Numbered from the stretch's first letter, positions 53,922-63,109 are shown. The stretch is 64,000 nt of DNA from Sphingomonas ginsenosidivorax (GCF_007995065.1 NZ_VOQR01000001.1:3786501-3850500); one strand, 5' to 3'. Notes: generated by a model not told the origin, from the sequence alone. Program-made: numbers and translations.

Positions 53922-54544
53922 AGCCGCTGCTGATTTCCGACTGCGACGAAGTGCTGCTGCACATGGTCCGGCACTTCGGCACCTGGCTCGGTGAGCGCCA
54001 CGACATCGACTTCGCGATGCAGCACGGCGACTTTTCCGACGCGATGACTCGCCGCGACGGCGGTCCGCCGCCGACGCGCGAGGAGATGTGGAGCATGCTC
54101 GGCGAGTTCTTCCCGGGCGAGATGCACCGCCAGACGCTCGTGCCGCACGCGGTCGAAGCGCTGCAGCGGCTCGATGCGATCGCCGACATCGTGATCCTCA
54201 CCAATCTGCAGGACGACTGCCAGCAGCCGCGGATCGAGCAGCTCGCGGAATTCGGGATCGCACACCGCGTCGTCTGCAACCAGGGCGGCAAGGGCGATCC
54301 GGTCGCGCGACTGGTCGCGGACTATGGCGCGACGGTCACCGTGTTCGTCGACGACCTGTCGGTCCATCATAGCTCGGTCGCCAAGCACGCGCCGGGCGTC
54401 CACCGGTTGCACATGGTGTCCGAACCGACGCTCGCGGTGCACGTGCCCAAGGCGCCCGACGCGCATGCGCGGATCGACGACTGGCGCGAAGCGGCGGACT
54501 GGATCGCCGCGCGCTTCGCAGACGCAACGCCCGCCAGCGCCTGA
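53918..54544 (+). CDS. HAD superfamily hydrolase
   Basis: This 208-residue protein has HAD motif I LLISDCDEVLLHM (DxD), motif II ILTNLQDD, motif III Lys in NQGGKGDPVARL and motif IV VFVDDLSVHH. It should be a magnesium-dependent phosphatase; the substrate is unknown. It is translationally coupled to DUF3572. The TREEMWSMLGEFFPG insert forms the helical cap. Confidence 0.87.
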   Translation: MKPLLISDCDEVLLHMVRHFGTWLGERHDIDFAMQHGDFSDAMTRRDGGPPPTREEMWSMLGEFFPGEMHRQTLVPHAVEALQRLDAIADIVILTNLQDDCQQPRIEQLAEFGIAHRVVCNQGGKGDPVARLVADYGATVTVFVDDLSVHHSSVAKHAPGVHRLHMVSEPTLAVHVPKAPDAHARIDDWREAADWIAARFADATPASA

Positions 54545-54550
54545 CGGCCC

Positions 54551-54573
54551 GCCGCCCGCGGTGAACGGGCGGC
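54551..54573. terminator. Hairpin between convergent HAD and purB genes
   Basis: GCCGCCCG (54551-54558) pairs with CGGGCGGC (54566-54573) around CGGTGAA. A short T-rich run (GGTCTTTC) follows on the plus strand, none on the minus strand, so it fits best as a weak terminator of the HAD gene. Confidence 0.5.
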
Positions 54574-54588
54574 AGGTCTTTCATCGCC

Positions 54589-55881
54589 TCAGCCAAAGAC
54601 GCGGGCGAAAATCGTGTCGACGTGCTTCAGGTGGTAGCCGAGATCGAACTTGTCCTCGAGCTCGGCGTCGGACAGCGTGACCTCGGGATCGGCCTTGAGC
54701 AGGTCGAGCAGCGACAGCGCGCCGTCCGAATCCCACACCTTCATCGCGTTACGCTGGACGAGGCGGTACGAATCCTCGCGGCTGACGCCGGCCTGGGTCA
54801 GCGCGAGCAGCACGCGCTGCGAATGGACGAGGCCACCCATCTTGTTGAGGTTCTTGAGCATCCGCTCGGGGTAGACGACCAGCTTGTCCATCACGCCGGT
54901 CAGCCGCGCGAGCGCGAAGTCGAGCGTGATCGTCGCGTCGGGGCCGACATAGCGCTCGACCGACGAGTGCGAGATGTCGCGCTCGTGCCACAGCGCGACG
55001 TTCTCCAGCGCGGGGGTTACGTACCCGCGGACCATGCGGGCGAGGCCGGTGAGGTTCTCGGTCAGCACCGGGTTGCGCTTGTGCGGCATCGCCGACGAAC
55101 CCTTCTGGCCGGGCGAGAAATACTCCTCCGCTTCGAGCACTTCGGTGCGCTGCAGATGGCGGACCTCGGTCGCGAGCCGCTCGATCGAGCTGGCGATGAC
55201 GCCCAGGGTCGCGAAGAACATCGCGTGGCGATCGCGCGGGATGACCTGCGTCGAGACGGGCTCGACCGACAGGCCGAGCTTCTCAGCGACGTACGATTCC
55301 ACAAACGGATCGATGTTCGCAAACGTGCCGACCGCGCCCGAGATCGCGCAGGTCGCGACGTCGTCCTTCGCGGCGACGAGCCGTGCGCGGTTGCGTGCGA
55401 ATTCGGCATAGGCCTGCGCCATCTTGAGCCCGAAGGTGACGGGTTCGGCGTGGATGCCGTGGCTGCGGCCGATCGTCGGCGTCATCTTGTGCTCGATTGC
55501 GCGGCGCTTGAGCACCACGAGCAGCGCGTCGATATCCGCGATCAGGATATCGCTCGCCTTGGCGAGCTGCACCGCGAGGCAGGTGTCGAGCACGTCGGAC
55601 GAGGTCATGCCTTGGTGCATGAAGCGCGCCTCGGGGCCGACATGTTCGGCGACGTTGGTCAGGAAGGCAATGACGTCGTGCTTGGTCTCGCGCTCGATCT
55701 CGTCGATCCGGTCGACCTCGAACGCGCCCTTGGCCCAGATCGCCGCGGCGGCTTCCTTGGGGACGACGCCGAGTTCGGCGAGCGCGTCGGTGGCGTGCGC
55801 CTCGATCTCGAACCAGATTTGGAAGCGCGCTTCGGGCGTCCAGATCGCAACCATGTCGGAACGGGAATAGCGGGGGACCAT
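54589..55881 (-). CDS. purB: Adenylosuccinate lyase
   Basis: PurB acts twice in purine synthesis, splitting SAICAR and adenylosuccinate to release fumarate. The 430-residue protein starts MVPRYSRSDMVAIWTPEARF and contains MTSSDVLDTCLAVQL, IGRSHGIHAEPVTFG (catalytic His) and the fumarase-superfamily signature GSSAMPHKRNP with the mobile-loop Ser. GAGGT 6 bases before ATG 55881 supports the start. It is monocistronic. Confidence 0.97.
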   Translation of the reverse strand: MVPRYSRSDMVAIWTPEARFQIWFEIEAHATDALAELGVVPKEAAAAIWAKGAFEVDRIDEIERETKHDVIAFLTNVAEHVGPEARFMHQGMTSSDVLDTCLAVQLAKASDILIADIDALLVVLKRRAIEHKMTPTIGRSHGIHAEPVTFGLKMAQAYAEFARNRARLVAAKDDVATCAISGAVGTFANIDPFVESYVAEKLGLSVEPVSTQVIPRDRHAMFFATLGVIASSIERLATEVRHLQRTEVLEAEEYFSPGQKGSSAMPHKRNPVLTENLTGLARMVRGYVTPALENVALWHERDISHSSVERYVGPDATITLDFALARLTGVMDKLVVYPERMLKNLNKMGGLVHSQRVLLALTQAGVSREDSYRLVQRNAMKVWDSDGALSLLDLLKADPEVTLSDAELEDKFDLGYHLKHVDTIFARVFG

Positions 55882-56082
55882 GGGTTACCTCTGGATCGCA
55901 GGACAGGATGGGCCCGCGCTGCCGGCGAACCCCGAAGCGGGCGGGTAGCAGGCCCGCGGCACGGGCACAAACCACGGCGTTGGGAACCTATTGCGGCAGT
56001 CGGCGGTTTGTTCCCCGACCTGTTCGAAAGATCGCTTCTGTGGTCTTTGAGTAACAGCCCCGATAACAGACGGAGACACGTA

Positions 56083-56583
56083 ATGTTGAAGTATGTCTTT
56101 CTCGCCGGTGCAATGACCATCGCCGCCCCCGTGCTTGCGCAGGCTGCGCCACAGGCTGGCCCGAATTCAGCACGGGCTAGCACCACGGGCACCGTTGCTC
56201 CGGCGACGCCTGCGACGACTACCGATGCGGCGCCCGCGACTCCGCAATCCACGACCGCGGCGCCTTCAACGACGGCACAGGCCGACCCTGCGGTGCCCCA
56301 GGCGATGGGTGCGGCGCCGACCGAACAGGCCGCAACGGGCAGCCAGGTGGCACAGGTCGTCGATTCGGAGTTCCCGACCTATGACAAAGATAGCGACGGC
56401 AAGCTGAGCCAGGTCGAGTTCGCCGGCTGGATGGATGCGCTCAAGGCGAAGACCGATCCCAGCGCCAAGTCGGGCACGGCGGAGGCCAAGAAGTGGAACA
56501 CCGCCGCGTTCGCGCAGGCGGACACCAACAAAAGCAAGTCGGTGACGAAGGAGGAACTGACCGGGTTCCTGTCCAAGGGCTAA
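56083..56583 (+). CDS. Exported EF-hand domain protein
   Basis: This 166-residue protein has a signal peptide (residues 1-19, ending VLA) and a long Ala/Pro/Thr-rich linker (about residues 20-85). It ends with an EF-hand pair: YDKDSDGKLSQVEFAGWM has a full calcium loop, and ADTNKSKSVTKEELTGFL is a second, less perfect loop (Lys at the Gly6 position). It probably binds Ca2+ in the periplasm. A strong terminator follows. Confidence 0.88.
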   Translation: MLKYVFLAGAMTIAAPVLAQAAPQAGPNSARASTTGTVAPATPATTTDAAPATPQSTTAAPSTTAQADPAVPQAMGAAPTEQAATGSQVAQVVDSEFPTYDKDSDGKLSQVEFAGWMDALKAKTDPSAKSGTAEAKKWNTAAFAQADTNKSKSVTKEELTGFLSKG

Positions 56584-56607
56584 AGCCGCCTCGTCACGCG
56601 GAGAAGG

Positions 56608-56635
56608 CCGCCGGGTTCGCACCCGGCGGTTTTTT
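56608..56635 (+). terminator. Rho-independent terminator after the EF-hand gene
   Basis: CCGCCGGGT (56608-56616) pairs with ACCCGGCGG (56621-56629) around TCGC and is followed by TTTTTT. Confidence 0.93.
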
Positions 56636-56681
56636 GCGTGGAATGCGCTCACGCGGGTTTGCGTGGAATGCGCTCACGCGG
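56633..56681. repeat. Perfect 25-bp tandem duplication
   Basis: TTTGCGTGGAATGCGCTCAC then GCGGG occurs twice in a row (56633-56657 and from 56658). It starts inside the T-run of the terminator, so it looks like a recent slippage duplication. Confidence 0.8.
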
Positions 56682-56713
56682 AAGAGAAGATTCGTCAGCC
56701 CACCCGGCACATT

Positions 56714-56798
56714 CGTCATCCAAGCGAAGGCTGGGATCTTCCTATTGGGCTGCGTCGCGTCCGCCGTGAGGCGATTCCGGTCTGCGCTGGAATGACGG
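56714..56798. repeat. Decayed CCAGCGAAGGCTGG paired repeat
   Basis: The left arm (CATCCAAGCGAAGGCTGGGA) has one mismatch and the right arm (CGATTCCGGTCTGCGCTGGA then ATGACGG) is heavily diverged. It is the most degraded copy of its family in the window and precedes the radC stop. Confidence 0.7.
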
Positions 56799-56840
56799 CG
56801 TCGGGGCAGGATAGTGAGAGCAGAGCCGGTCTTGCCCCCG

Positions 56841-57527
56841 CTAGATCAACCCCTGCGCCCGAAGGCTCGTATGCCCGCCGGTGCCCATGATGATATGGTC
56901 GTGCACCGCGATCCCCAGTCGCTTGCCGGCCTCCGCGATCGTTCGCGTGATGTCGATATCGGCGCGGCTGGGGGCGGGGTCGCCGCTCGGATGATTGTGG
57001 ACCAGGATAATCGCCGCCGACCCGATCTCGAGTGCGCGGCGGATCACCTCGCGGACATAGACCGCGGCCTGGTCGATCGATCCCTCGCTCATCACCTCGT
57101 CGCGGACCAGCATGTTCTTGGTGTTGAGATGCAGCACGCGGAACCGCTCGATCGCGTGATGGGCCATGTCGGCGCGCAGATAATCGAGCAGCGCCTGCCA
57201 GTTGGCGAGCACCGGCCGCGCGGCAACCTCGGCCTGGAGCAGGCGGATTGCGGCGGCGTGCGCGATCTTGATCGCGGCGATCGAGGTTTCGCCCATGCCC
57301 GGCACGCGTGCCAGCGCCTCGCCGTCGGCGGTAAGGACGCCGCCGATCCCCCCGAATTCGCGCAGCAGCGCATAGGCGAGCGGCTTGGTATCGCGGCGCG
57401 GAATCGCGAGCGCCAACAGATATTCGACGAGTTCGTGGTCGAGCAGCGCGTCGCCGCCGATCGCGAGACGCCGACGCAGCCGTGCGCGGTGGCCCGTCTT
57501 GTCGTCTGGGGCGTCGCCATCGGCCAT
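56841..57527 (-). CDS. radC: RadC-family JAB-domain protein
   Basis: This 228-residue protein has a helix-hairpin-helix region (FGGIGGVLTADGEALARVPG, about residues 58-77) and a C-terminal MPN/JAB domain with the metal motif HNHPSGDPAPSRAD at residues 177-190. Although named for a repair locus, RadC proteins have no proven activity; a role in recombination or DNA uptake is debated. Length is typical. It is divergent from ydbH by 90 bases. Confidence 0.93.
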   Translation of the reverse strand: MADGDAPDDKTGHRARLRRRLAIGGDALLDHELVEYLLALAIPRRDTKPLAYALLREFGGIGGVLTADGEALARVPGMGETSIAAIKIAHAAAIRLLQAEVAARPVLANWQALLDYLRADMAHHAIERFRVLHLNTKNMLVRDEVMSEGSIDQAAVYVREVIRRALEIGSAAIILVHNHPSGDPAPSRADIDITRTIAEAGKRLGIAVHDHIIMGTGGHTSLRAQGLI

Positions 57528-57617
57528 GCGACGATGCTAGCAGGCCGCGCGCGGCGCGCAATTGCTGTGGCGCAGGGTCCCGCCTATGCTCGGGCCACGC
57601 GTGATTGGAGTGGATGA

Positions 57618-60600
57618 GTGAGCGAGACGAGCGATACAGGGGCCACCCCTCGCCGTCGGCGCTACCCGATCCTGCTCGGCACGTCGCTGCTCGTGCCGGT
57701 CGCGCTCGGCACGTTGTGGGTGGCGCGGCGGCCGATCGCGGAAGGGTTCATCGACCGTGAACTGACGGAGGCGGGTGTGCCCGCGCGCTACGGCATCAGC
57801 GATTTCGGGCTTGCCGGGCAGCGGCTGACCAACGTCATGCTGGGCGATCCGGCGAACCCGGACCTAGTCGCGGACTGGGTCGAGACGCGGACCGGGATCG
57901 GGCTGTCGGGGCCCTACCTCGTCGGCGTGCGCGCCGGGCATGTGCGGCTGCGCGGGCGGCTGGTCGATGGACGCGTATCGCTGGGCGCGATCGACCGGTT
58001 GCTGCCAGCGCCGTCTGGCAAGCCGTTCGCGCTGCCCGCGCTCGACGTCGATGTCGCGGACGCGCGGATGCGGCTGGAGACGCCGCAGGGGCTGGTCGGG
58101 CTGAAGCTGTCGGGATCGGGAGTGCTGAACGACGGGTTTCGCGGGTCGCTAGCCGCGGTGAGCGATGCCCTCGCTATCGGCGGCTGCGCGGCTTCGCGAT
58201 TGACGGCGGCGGTGCGGCTGCGCGTCGATGGTGACAAGCCGAGCATCGCCGGCCCGGTCCGCGCGGCACGGATCGGGTGCGGGACGGCGCAGGTGTCCGG
58301 CGTTGCGACGACGGTCGATCTCGGTCTGTCCGCGGCACTCGATCGCTGGCGGGGGACCGCGCGGCTCGCAACCGGCGCGGCGCGGGCGCCCGGCGTCGCA
58401 TCGGGTGGCGTGCGCGGGACGATCGCGTTCGATGGCAGCGCGGCGGCGACCGGCGGCACGCTCGACCTGACCGCGGCGGGGGTGCAGGCACAGGCGGGCC
58501 GTGCCGCGCAACTCCAGCTCGCCGGCGCCTATCGGCTCGATGCGGAGACGCGCTTCGACGGCAATGTCCGCGCCAGCGGGGCCGCGGTCGCGCCGGCCGT
58601 GGTGGGGCGCGTCACGGCGCTCAGTGCGTCGGGTGCCGGCACACCCGTCGCACCGCTCGCCGAGGCCGCGACCCGCGCGCTCGCCGCGGCTGCGCGCGAT
58701 TTCGGCGGAGACGGCGCGGTGGCGTTCCGGCTTCGCAGCGGCAAGGGATTGGCGGTGGTGTCGCGCCTCGCGATCGCCGCGCGCAGTGGCGGACGTATCA
58801 CCGTGTCTGGGGGCAGCGGGGTGACGGTCGGCTGGCCCGCAGGCGGCGTCCGGATCGATACCGTGGTGGCGATGCGCGGCGGCGGCCTGCCCGAGGGCCG
58901 CATATCGCTGGCACAGCCCCGCGCGGGTGCCGCGATCCATGGTGTCGCGCGGATGGCGCCCTATACGGCGGGCGGCGCGCGCCTCGCGCTGACGCCGATG
59001 ACCTTCGGCGCGACGCCGGGTGGGGCGACCGCGATCCGCACTACCGCGACGCTTAGCGGGCGAGTCGGCGACGATCGCGTGGACGATCTGTCGCTGCCGG
59101 TCACCGCGACCTGGGACGGCCGCGCGCGACTCGTCGTCAATCCGGCCTGCGCGCCGCTCGCGCTGCGGCGGTTGGCGGTGTCGGGATTGGTGCTGGCACC
59201 GACACGGCTGACGCTGTGTCCGGTCGACGGCGCGCTGGTGCGTGTCGAGCAGGGCCGGATCGGCGGCGGGATCCGGGTCGCCGAGGCGACGTTGTCGGGC
59301 CGGCTGGGCACGACGCCGATCGCGCTGACGACGACGGGCGCCACGCTGCGGCTCGCGGATCGCGGGTTCGTGGTCGATGGCGTCGGTGCGCGGATCGGCA
59401 TGCCCGACCGCCAGACCCGGCTCGACTTTGCGCGGGTCGAGGGGCGCGCGAACGCGAACGGCCTTGGCGGGCGCTTTGCCGGGGGGGCAGGGCAGATCGC
59501 CAACGTGCCGCTGCTGCTCGGCGGCGCCGAGGGCGACTGGGCGCTGGCAGGCGGGGTATTGTCGCTGACGGGCGCGATGGGCGTGTCCGATGCCGCCACG
59601 GCCGCACGGTTCAAGCCGCTTGCCGCGCGAACCGTCACGCTCGCGTTGGCGAACGGCACGATCACGGCAGCCGGCACTCTGGTCGAGCCGATCAGCAATA
59701 CCAGGGTCGCCGACGTGACCTTGCGCCACGATCTCGGCGCCGGCGCGGGGCGCGCCGACCTTGCGGTGGCCGGAATAGCCTTTGCCAAGGGCGCGCTGCA
59801 GCCCGATGCGCTGACCCCGCTGACCTACGGCGTGATCGCCGACGTGAATGGCAGTGTCTCGGGTGAAGGCCATATCGCCTGGACGCCGGCTGGCGTGACC
59901 AGCACCGGCGTATTCCGCACCGCGGGCACCGACCTGGCCGCGGCATTCGGGCCGGTATCGGGGATCGCCACCGAGATCCGCTTTACCGACCTGCTGAACC
60001 TGCAGAGCGCGCCGGGGCAGGTGGCGACGATCGCCACGCTCAACCCGGGTATCCCGGTCAGCGATGGCACGATCCGCTACCAGACGCTGCCCGGGGCGCG
60101 CGTGCAGGTGGAGGGCGGGCGCTGGCCGTTTGCGGGGGGGGCGCTGACGCTCGATCCGACGCTGCTCGACTTTTCCGCCCCCAAGGAGCGCCGGATGACG
60201 TTCCACATCGCGAACATGGCCGCGGACCAGTTCCTGCAGCAGTTCGACTTCAAGAACCTGAACGCCACCGGGGTGTTCGACGGCGTGCTGCCGATGATCT
60301 TCGACGACACCGGCGGGCGAATTGAGGGCGGCGACCTCAAGGTGCGCCCCGGCGGCGGGACGATCGCCTATGTCGGCGATCTCAGTCAGAAGGACCTCGG
60401 CCTGTGGAGCAATATCGCGTTCCAGGCGCTGAAGTCGCTGCGCTACCGCTCGCTCAGCGTTGGGATGAACGGACCGCTGGCGGGCGAGATGGTCACCGAC
60501 GTCCGGTTCGCGGGCGTGAGCCAGGGCGCGGGGGCGAAATCGAACTTCCTGATCCGCCGGCTGCAAAAGCTCCCCTTCGTGTTCAACATCCGCATCGCGG

Positions 60601-60728
60601 CGCCGTTTCGCGGGCTGCTCGATTCGGCGCAGAGCTTCTACGACCCGAAGCGGCTGCTCAGGCGTCCGCCGGCGTCCCCCGTTCTTCCCCCCGACATTCA
60701 GTCCACCGAAAGCAGAATCGTGCCATGA
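57618..60728 (+). CDS. ydbH: YdbH-like AsmA-family intermembrane lipid transport protein
   Basis: This 1036-residue protein has one N-terminal membrane helix (about residues 15-35, PILLGTSLLVPVALGTLWVA) and a very long beta-rich periplasmic groove. The C-terminal part has LLDFSAPKERRMTFHIANM and LQQFDFKNLNATGVFDGVLPM, the dicarboxylate/YdbH-domain pattern. YdbH, TamB and YhdP carry phospholipids to the outer membrane in E. coli. The start is GTG 57618 (GGAG 7 bases upstream). ynbE and ydbL follow with overlaps, the conserved set. Confidence 0.92.
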   Translation: MSETSDTGATPRRRRYPILLGTSLLVPVALGTLWVARRPIAEGFIDRELTEAGVPARYGISDFGLAGQRLTNVMLGDPANPDLVADWVETRTGIGLSGPYLVGVRAGHVRLRGRLVDGRVSLGAIDRLLPAPSGKPFALPALDVDVADARMRLETPQGLVGLKLSGSGVLNDGFRGSLAAVSDALAIGGCAASRLTAAVRLRVDGDKPSIAGPVRAARIGCGTAQVSGVATTVDLGLSAALDRWRGTARLATGAARAPGVASGGVRGTIAFDGSAAATGGTLDLTAAGVQAQAGRAAQLQLAGAYRLDAETRFDGNVRASGAAVAPAVVGRVTALSASGAGTPVAPLAEAATRALAAAARDFGGDGAVAFRLRSGKGLAVVSRLAIAARSGGRITVSGGSGVTVGWPAGGVRIDTVVAMRGGGLPEGRISLAQPRAGAAIHGVARMAPYTAGGARLALTPMTFGATPGGATAIRTTATLSGRVGDDRVDDLSLPVTATWDGRARLVVNPACAPLALRRLAVSGLVLAPTRLTLCPVDGALVRVEQGRIGGGIRVAEATLSGRLGTTPIALTTTGATLRLADRGFVVDGVGARIGMPDRQTRLDFARVEGRANANGLGGRFAGGAGQIANVPLLLGGAEGDWALAGGVLSLTGAMGVSDAATAARFKPLAARTVTLALANGTITAAGTLVEPISNTRVADVTLRHDLGAGAGRADLAVAGIAFAKGALQPDALTPLTYGVIADVNGSVSGEGHIAWTPAGVTSTGVFRTAGTDLAAAFGPVSGIATEIRFTDLLNLQSAPGQVATIATLNPGIPVSDGTIRYQTLPGARVQVEGGRWPFAGGALTLDPTLLDFSAPKERRMTFHIANMAADQFLQQFDFKNLNATGVFDGVLPMIFDDTGGRIEGGDLKVRPGGGTIAYVGDLSQKDLGLWSNIAFQALKSLRYRSLSVGMNGPLAGEMVTDVRFAGVSQGAGAKSNFLIRRLQKLPFVFNIRIAAPFRGLLDSAQSFYDPKRLLRRPPASPVLPPDIQSTESRIVP

Positions 60729-60955
60729 GCGAAACAGGATTGCAGAAGTTGGAGAGGATGCCGATCTTGGGTCGGATGACGAGGATGATCATCGTGTCGG
60801 TTCTGGGTGCGGCGAGCCTGTCGGGGTGCGTCAACGTCTCGGCGCCCGACAAGCCGATCGAGATCAACCTCAACATCAAAGTGACGCAGGACGTCGTGGT
60901 TCGACTCGATGGTGAGGCGAAACAGGTGATCCAGCAGAATCCGGGGATTTTCTGA
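60725..60955 (+). CDS. ynbE: YnbE-like lipoprotein
   Basis: This 76-residue protein has a hydrophobic signal with lipobox LSGC, then VSAPDKPIEINLNIKVTQDV and KQVIQQNPGIF, the YnbE pattern. In E. coli it is an outer-membrane lipoprotein that joins YdbH to make a continuous lipid bridge. It begins within the ydbH stop (ATGA). The first 20 residues before the hydrophobic signal are longer than usual, so a later ATG (e.g. MTRMIIV) could be the true start. Confidence 0.88.
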   Translation: MSETGLQKLERMPILGRMTRMIIVSVLGAASLSGCVNVSAPDKPIEINLNIKVTQDVVVRLDGEAKQVIQQNPGIF

Positions 60956-61347
60956 TGAACGCGTTCACCAAGAACAGGGTCCATGTCATGGTTGCCGCCG
61001 CCGTGGCCCTGGGCGGCCTTTCGACCGCGGCGATCGCGCAGCGTGATCCGGCCTATGCCGCGGCGCGGGCCGGCGGCGAGGTCGGAGAACAGCCCGACGG
61101 CTATCTGGGACTCGTCGGCGCGGCGAGCGGCGAGCTGCGCGCGCTGGTCAACAACATCAACATCCAGCGCAAGTCGGCCTATACCGCCAAGGCGCAGGCA
61201 AGCGGCGCGACCGTCGAGCAGCTCGCGTTCACCAGCGGCTGCAACCTGATCGCGCAGACCAGCGCGGGCGAGAAATACAAGACGCCCGACGGCGTATGGA
61301 AGACGCGGACGGGGGCGGCGCCGGAGCGCGATTCGCGTTGCGTCTGA
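60955..61347 (+). CDS. ydbL: YdbL family protein (DUF1318)
   Basis: This 130-residue periplasmic protein has a signal peptide (ending AIA) and the DUF1318 region: YLGLVGAASGELRALVNNIN, QRKSAYTAKAQASGATVEQL and YKTPDGVWKTR. YdbL modulates the YdbH-YnbE bridge in E. coli. Its ATG overlaps the ynbE stop (TGATG). One cysteine (SGCNLIA) and a late CV end are present. Confidence 0.9.
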   Translation: MNAFTKNRVHVMVAAAVALGGLSTAAIAQRDPAYAAARAGGEVGEQPDGYLGLVGAASGELRALVNNINIQRKSAYTAKAQASGATVEQLAFTSGCNLIAQTSAGEKYKTPDGVWKTRTGAAPERDSRCV

Positions 61348-61399
61348 CGGAACGACATCGCCCCGGCGAAGAAGGCTGGTCCTGCCGACGGGCGTCAGC

Positions 61400-61436
61400 C
61401 CGACGAGAATCGGATCTTGCTCGGCGGGGGTTTTTC
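61400..61436 (+). terminator. Probable terminator after ydbL
   Basis: CCCGACGAG (61400-61408) pairs with CTCGGCGGG (61421-61429) with one mismatch and an 11-base loop, followed by GGTTTTT. It separates the ydb set from the atp operon. Confidence 0.6.
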
Positions 61437-61522
61437 ATATCCGGGGAGAGCGAGGGTCGCCGGGGCGAGGTGTCTGTCGATGGGTGCCGGTCGGCGCCGA
61501 CCATGACAGTCCCGTCACACGG

Positions 61523-61551
61523 TTGACTTGGCCACCCCCCCTTTCTAAACG
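61523..61551 (+). promoter_or_regulatory. Probable housekeeping promoter of the atp operon
   Basis: TTGACT (61523-61528), a 17-base spacer and TAAACG (61546-61551) make a plausible -35/-10 pair about 70 bases before atpI. It is the best promoter-like match in the 275-base gap after ydbL. Confidence 0.5.
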
Positions 61552-61622
61552 GACCGCGCCTTGGCGGGATCGCTCGTCGCTGCGCGTTTCTCACCCGGTC
61601 AATAACAGGTGGAGGGGCATGC

Positions 61623-61943
61623 GTGGCGGAGAACGAACCCGGACAGGACCCCCAGGGTGTCGAAGATCCACGGCTTTCCGCGCTCGACGAGCGATTGCGG
61701 GAAGCTCGCGGTCGAGAGGCGCTCAATACGGGGCAGAGAGGACCGGACGCCGAGCGAGGTTATTCGCAAGGCAATCGCGTCATCTCCGCGCTGATCGGGA
61801 GTCTCGTCGGCAGTGCGCTGATCGGCTGGTTGATAGACCACTGGTTCGGCACTGGCCCTTGGGGGCTGATCGTGCTGCTGTTCTTAGGGATAGCGGTCGC
61901 GTTCAGGCAGATCATTCGAATTTCAGGCGAACGCCCGGAGTAG
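61623..61943 (+). CDS. atpI: ATP synthase protein I (AtpI)
   Basis: This 106-residue protein has a charged N-terminal half and two membrane segments (VISALIGSLVGSALIGWLID, GLIVLLFLGIAVAF). AtpI helps assemble the c-ring. The start is GTG 61623 with GGAGG 7 bases upstream. It leads the F0 genes. Confidence 0.92.
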   Translation: MAENEPGQDPQGVEDPRLSALDERLREARGREALNTGQRGPDAERGYSQGNRVISALIGSLVGSALIGWLIDHWFGTGPWGLIVLLFLGIAVAFRQIIRISGERPE

Positions 61944-61980
61944 CCGGGCGTTTGTCGTTTCAAGACGGCAGGGATTCCAC

Positions 61981-62772
61981 GTGGCGGCAGAACAGGGCGG
62001 CAAGATCGATCCGATGCACCAGTTCCTGATCGAGCCGGCGTTCGGCTCGCACTGGATCGTTGGTGGTTACGACCTGTCCTTCACCAATTCCGCGCTGTGG
62101 ATGGTGGTGACGCTGGCCGCTTTGTGGGCATTCATGATCGGCGGCATGAAGCGCGATCTGGTGCCCGGGCGCTGGCAGATGGCGGTCGAGGGTTTCACCG
62201 GCTTCATCTCGGGCATGATGGAGCAGAACGTCGGACCGGGCGGCAAGCGCTTCGTGCCGTACGTGTTCTCGCTGTTCATGTTCATCCTGTTCGCGAACAT
62301 CATCGGGCTTCTGCCGTTCGGCATCGTCCCCGGCGTCCACCCCTTCACGATCACCAGCCACATGACCGTCACCGGCGTGCTGGCGCTGATCAGCTTCGGG
62401 ATCGTCCTGCTCGTCGGCTTCGGCAAGCATGGCTTCCACTTCTTCAGCCTGTTCGTGCCCAGCGGCACGCCGGCGTTGATGATCCCGCTGATCTTCGTCG
62501 TCGAGCTGATGTCGTTCCTGGTCCGCCCCTTCTCGCTGGGTCTGCGACTGTTCGTTGCGATGACTGCGGGGCATATCCTGCTCAAGGTGCTCGCCGCGTT
62601 CGTGATCAACGGCATCAACATGGGGCCGGGTTATGTCGCGATCGTCAGTCTGCCCAGCTTCGTGCTGATGATCGGGATCACGCTGCTCGAGCTGCTGGTC
62701 GCTGCGATCCAGGCTTATGTGTTCGCGCTGCTGACGTCGGTCTATCTGAACGACGCCGTGAACCTGCACTAA
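61981..62772 (+). CDS. atpB: ATP synthase F0 subunit a
   Basis: Subunit a (263 residues) forms the two half-channels for protons. It has PFGIVPGVHPFTITSHMTVT, the essential Arg segment FSLGLRLFVAMTAGHILL and five to six membrane helices. The start is GTG 61981 with AGGGA 6 bases upstream. Second gene in the F0 operon. Confidence 0.97.
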   Translation: MAAEQGGKIDPMHQFLIEPAFGSHWIVGGYDLSFTNSALWMVVTLAALWAFMIGGMKRDLVPGRWQMAVEGFTGFISGMMEQNVGPGGKRFVPYVFSLFMFILFANIIGLLPFGIVPGVHPFTITSHMTVTGVLALISFGIVLLVGFGKHGFHFFSLFVPSGTPALMIPLIFVVELMSFLVRPFSLGLRLFVAMTAGHILLKVLAAFVINGINMGPGYVAIVSLPSFVLMIGITLLELLVAAIQAYVFALLTSVYLNDAVNLH

Positions 62773-62812
62773 TTTTCTCTTTCACTACTGATTTTCCAAG
62801 GGAGTTTTCGAC

Positions 62813-63040
62813 ATGGACGCACAAGCAGCAAAGATGATCGGTGCCGGTCTGGCCGCGATCGGCATGGGCCTCGCCGCACTCGGCGTGGGCAACGTGTTCG
62901 CTCAGTTCCTCGCCGGCGCACTGCGCAACCCCGGCGCGGCCGACAGCCAGCAGGGCCGTCTGTTCATCGGTTTCGCAGCCGCCGAGCTTCTCGGTCTGCT
63001 CGCGTTCGTGACGATGATCATCCTGGTGTTCGTCGCCTGA
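62813..63040 (+). CDS. atpE: ATP synthase F0 subunit c
   Basis: This 75-residue hairpin protein forms the rotor ring. The glycine-rich first helix MIGAGLAAIGMGLAALGVG, the polar loop ALRNPGA and the proton-carrying Glu58 in FAAAELLGLLAF are intact. AAGGGAG precedes ATG 62813. Confidence 0.98.
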   Translation: MDAQAAKMIGAGLAAIGMGLAALGVGNVFAQFLAGALRNPGAADSQQGRLFIGFAAAELLGLLAFVTMIILVFVA

Positions 63041-63109
63041 TTTGCCGGATCGATCGGGCGCCCCGCGTCCGGTCGATCCATGCGACTTTTGCGACTTTAG
63101 GGACACGCA

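Noticed and set aside
58149..60566. An 805-codon minus-strand frame opposite ydbH
   Set aside because: Shadow frame with low-complexity Arg/Ala/Gly composition; ydbH is supported by its helix, YdbH-domain pattern and coupled neighbours.
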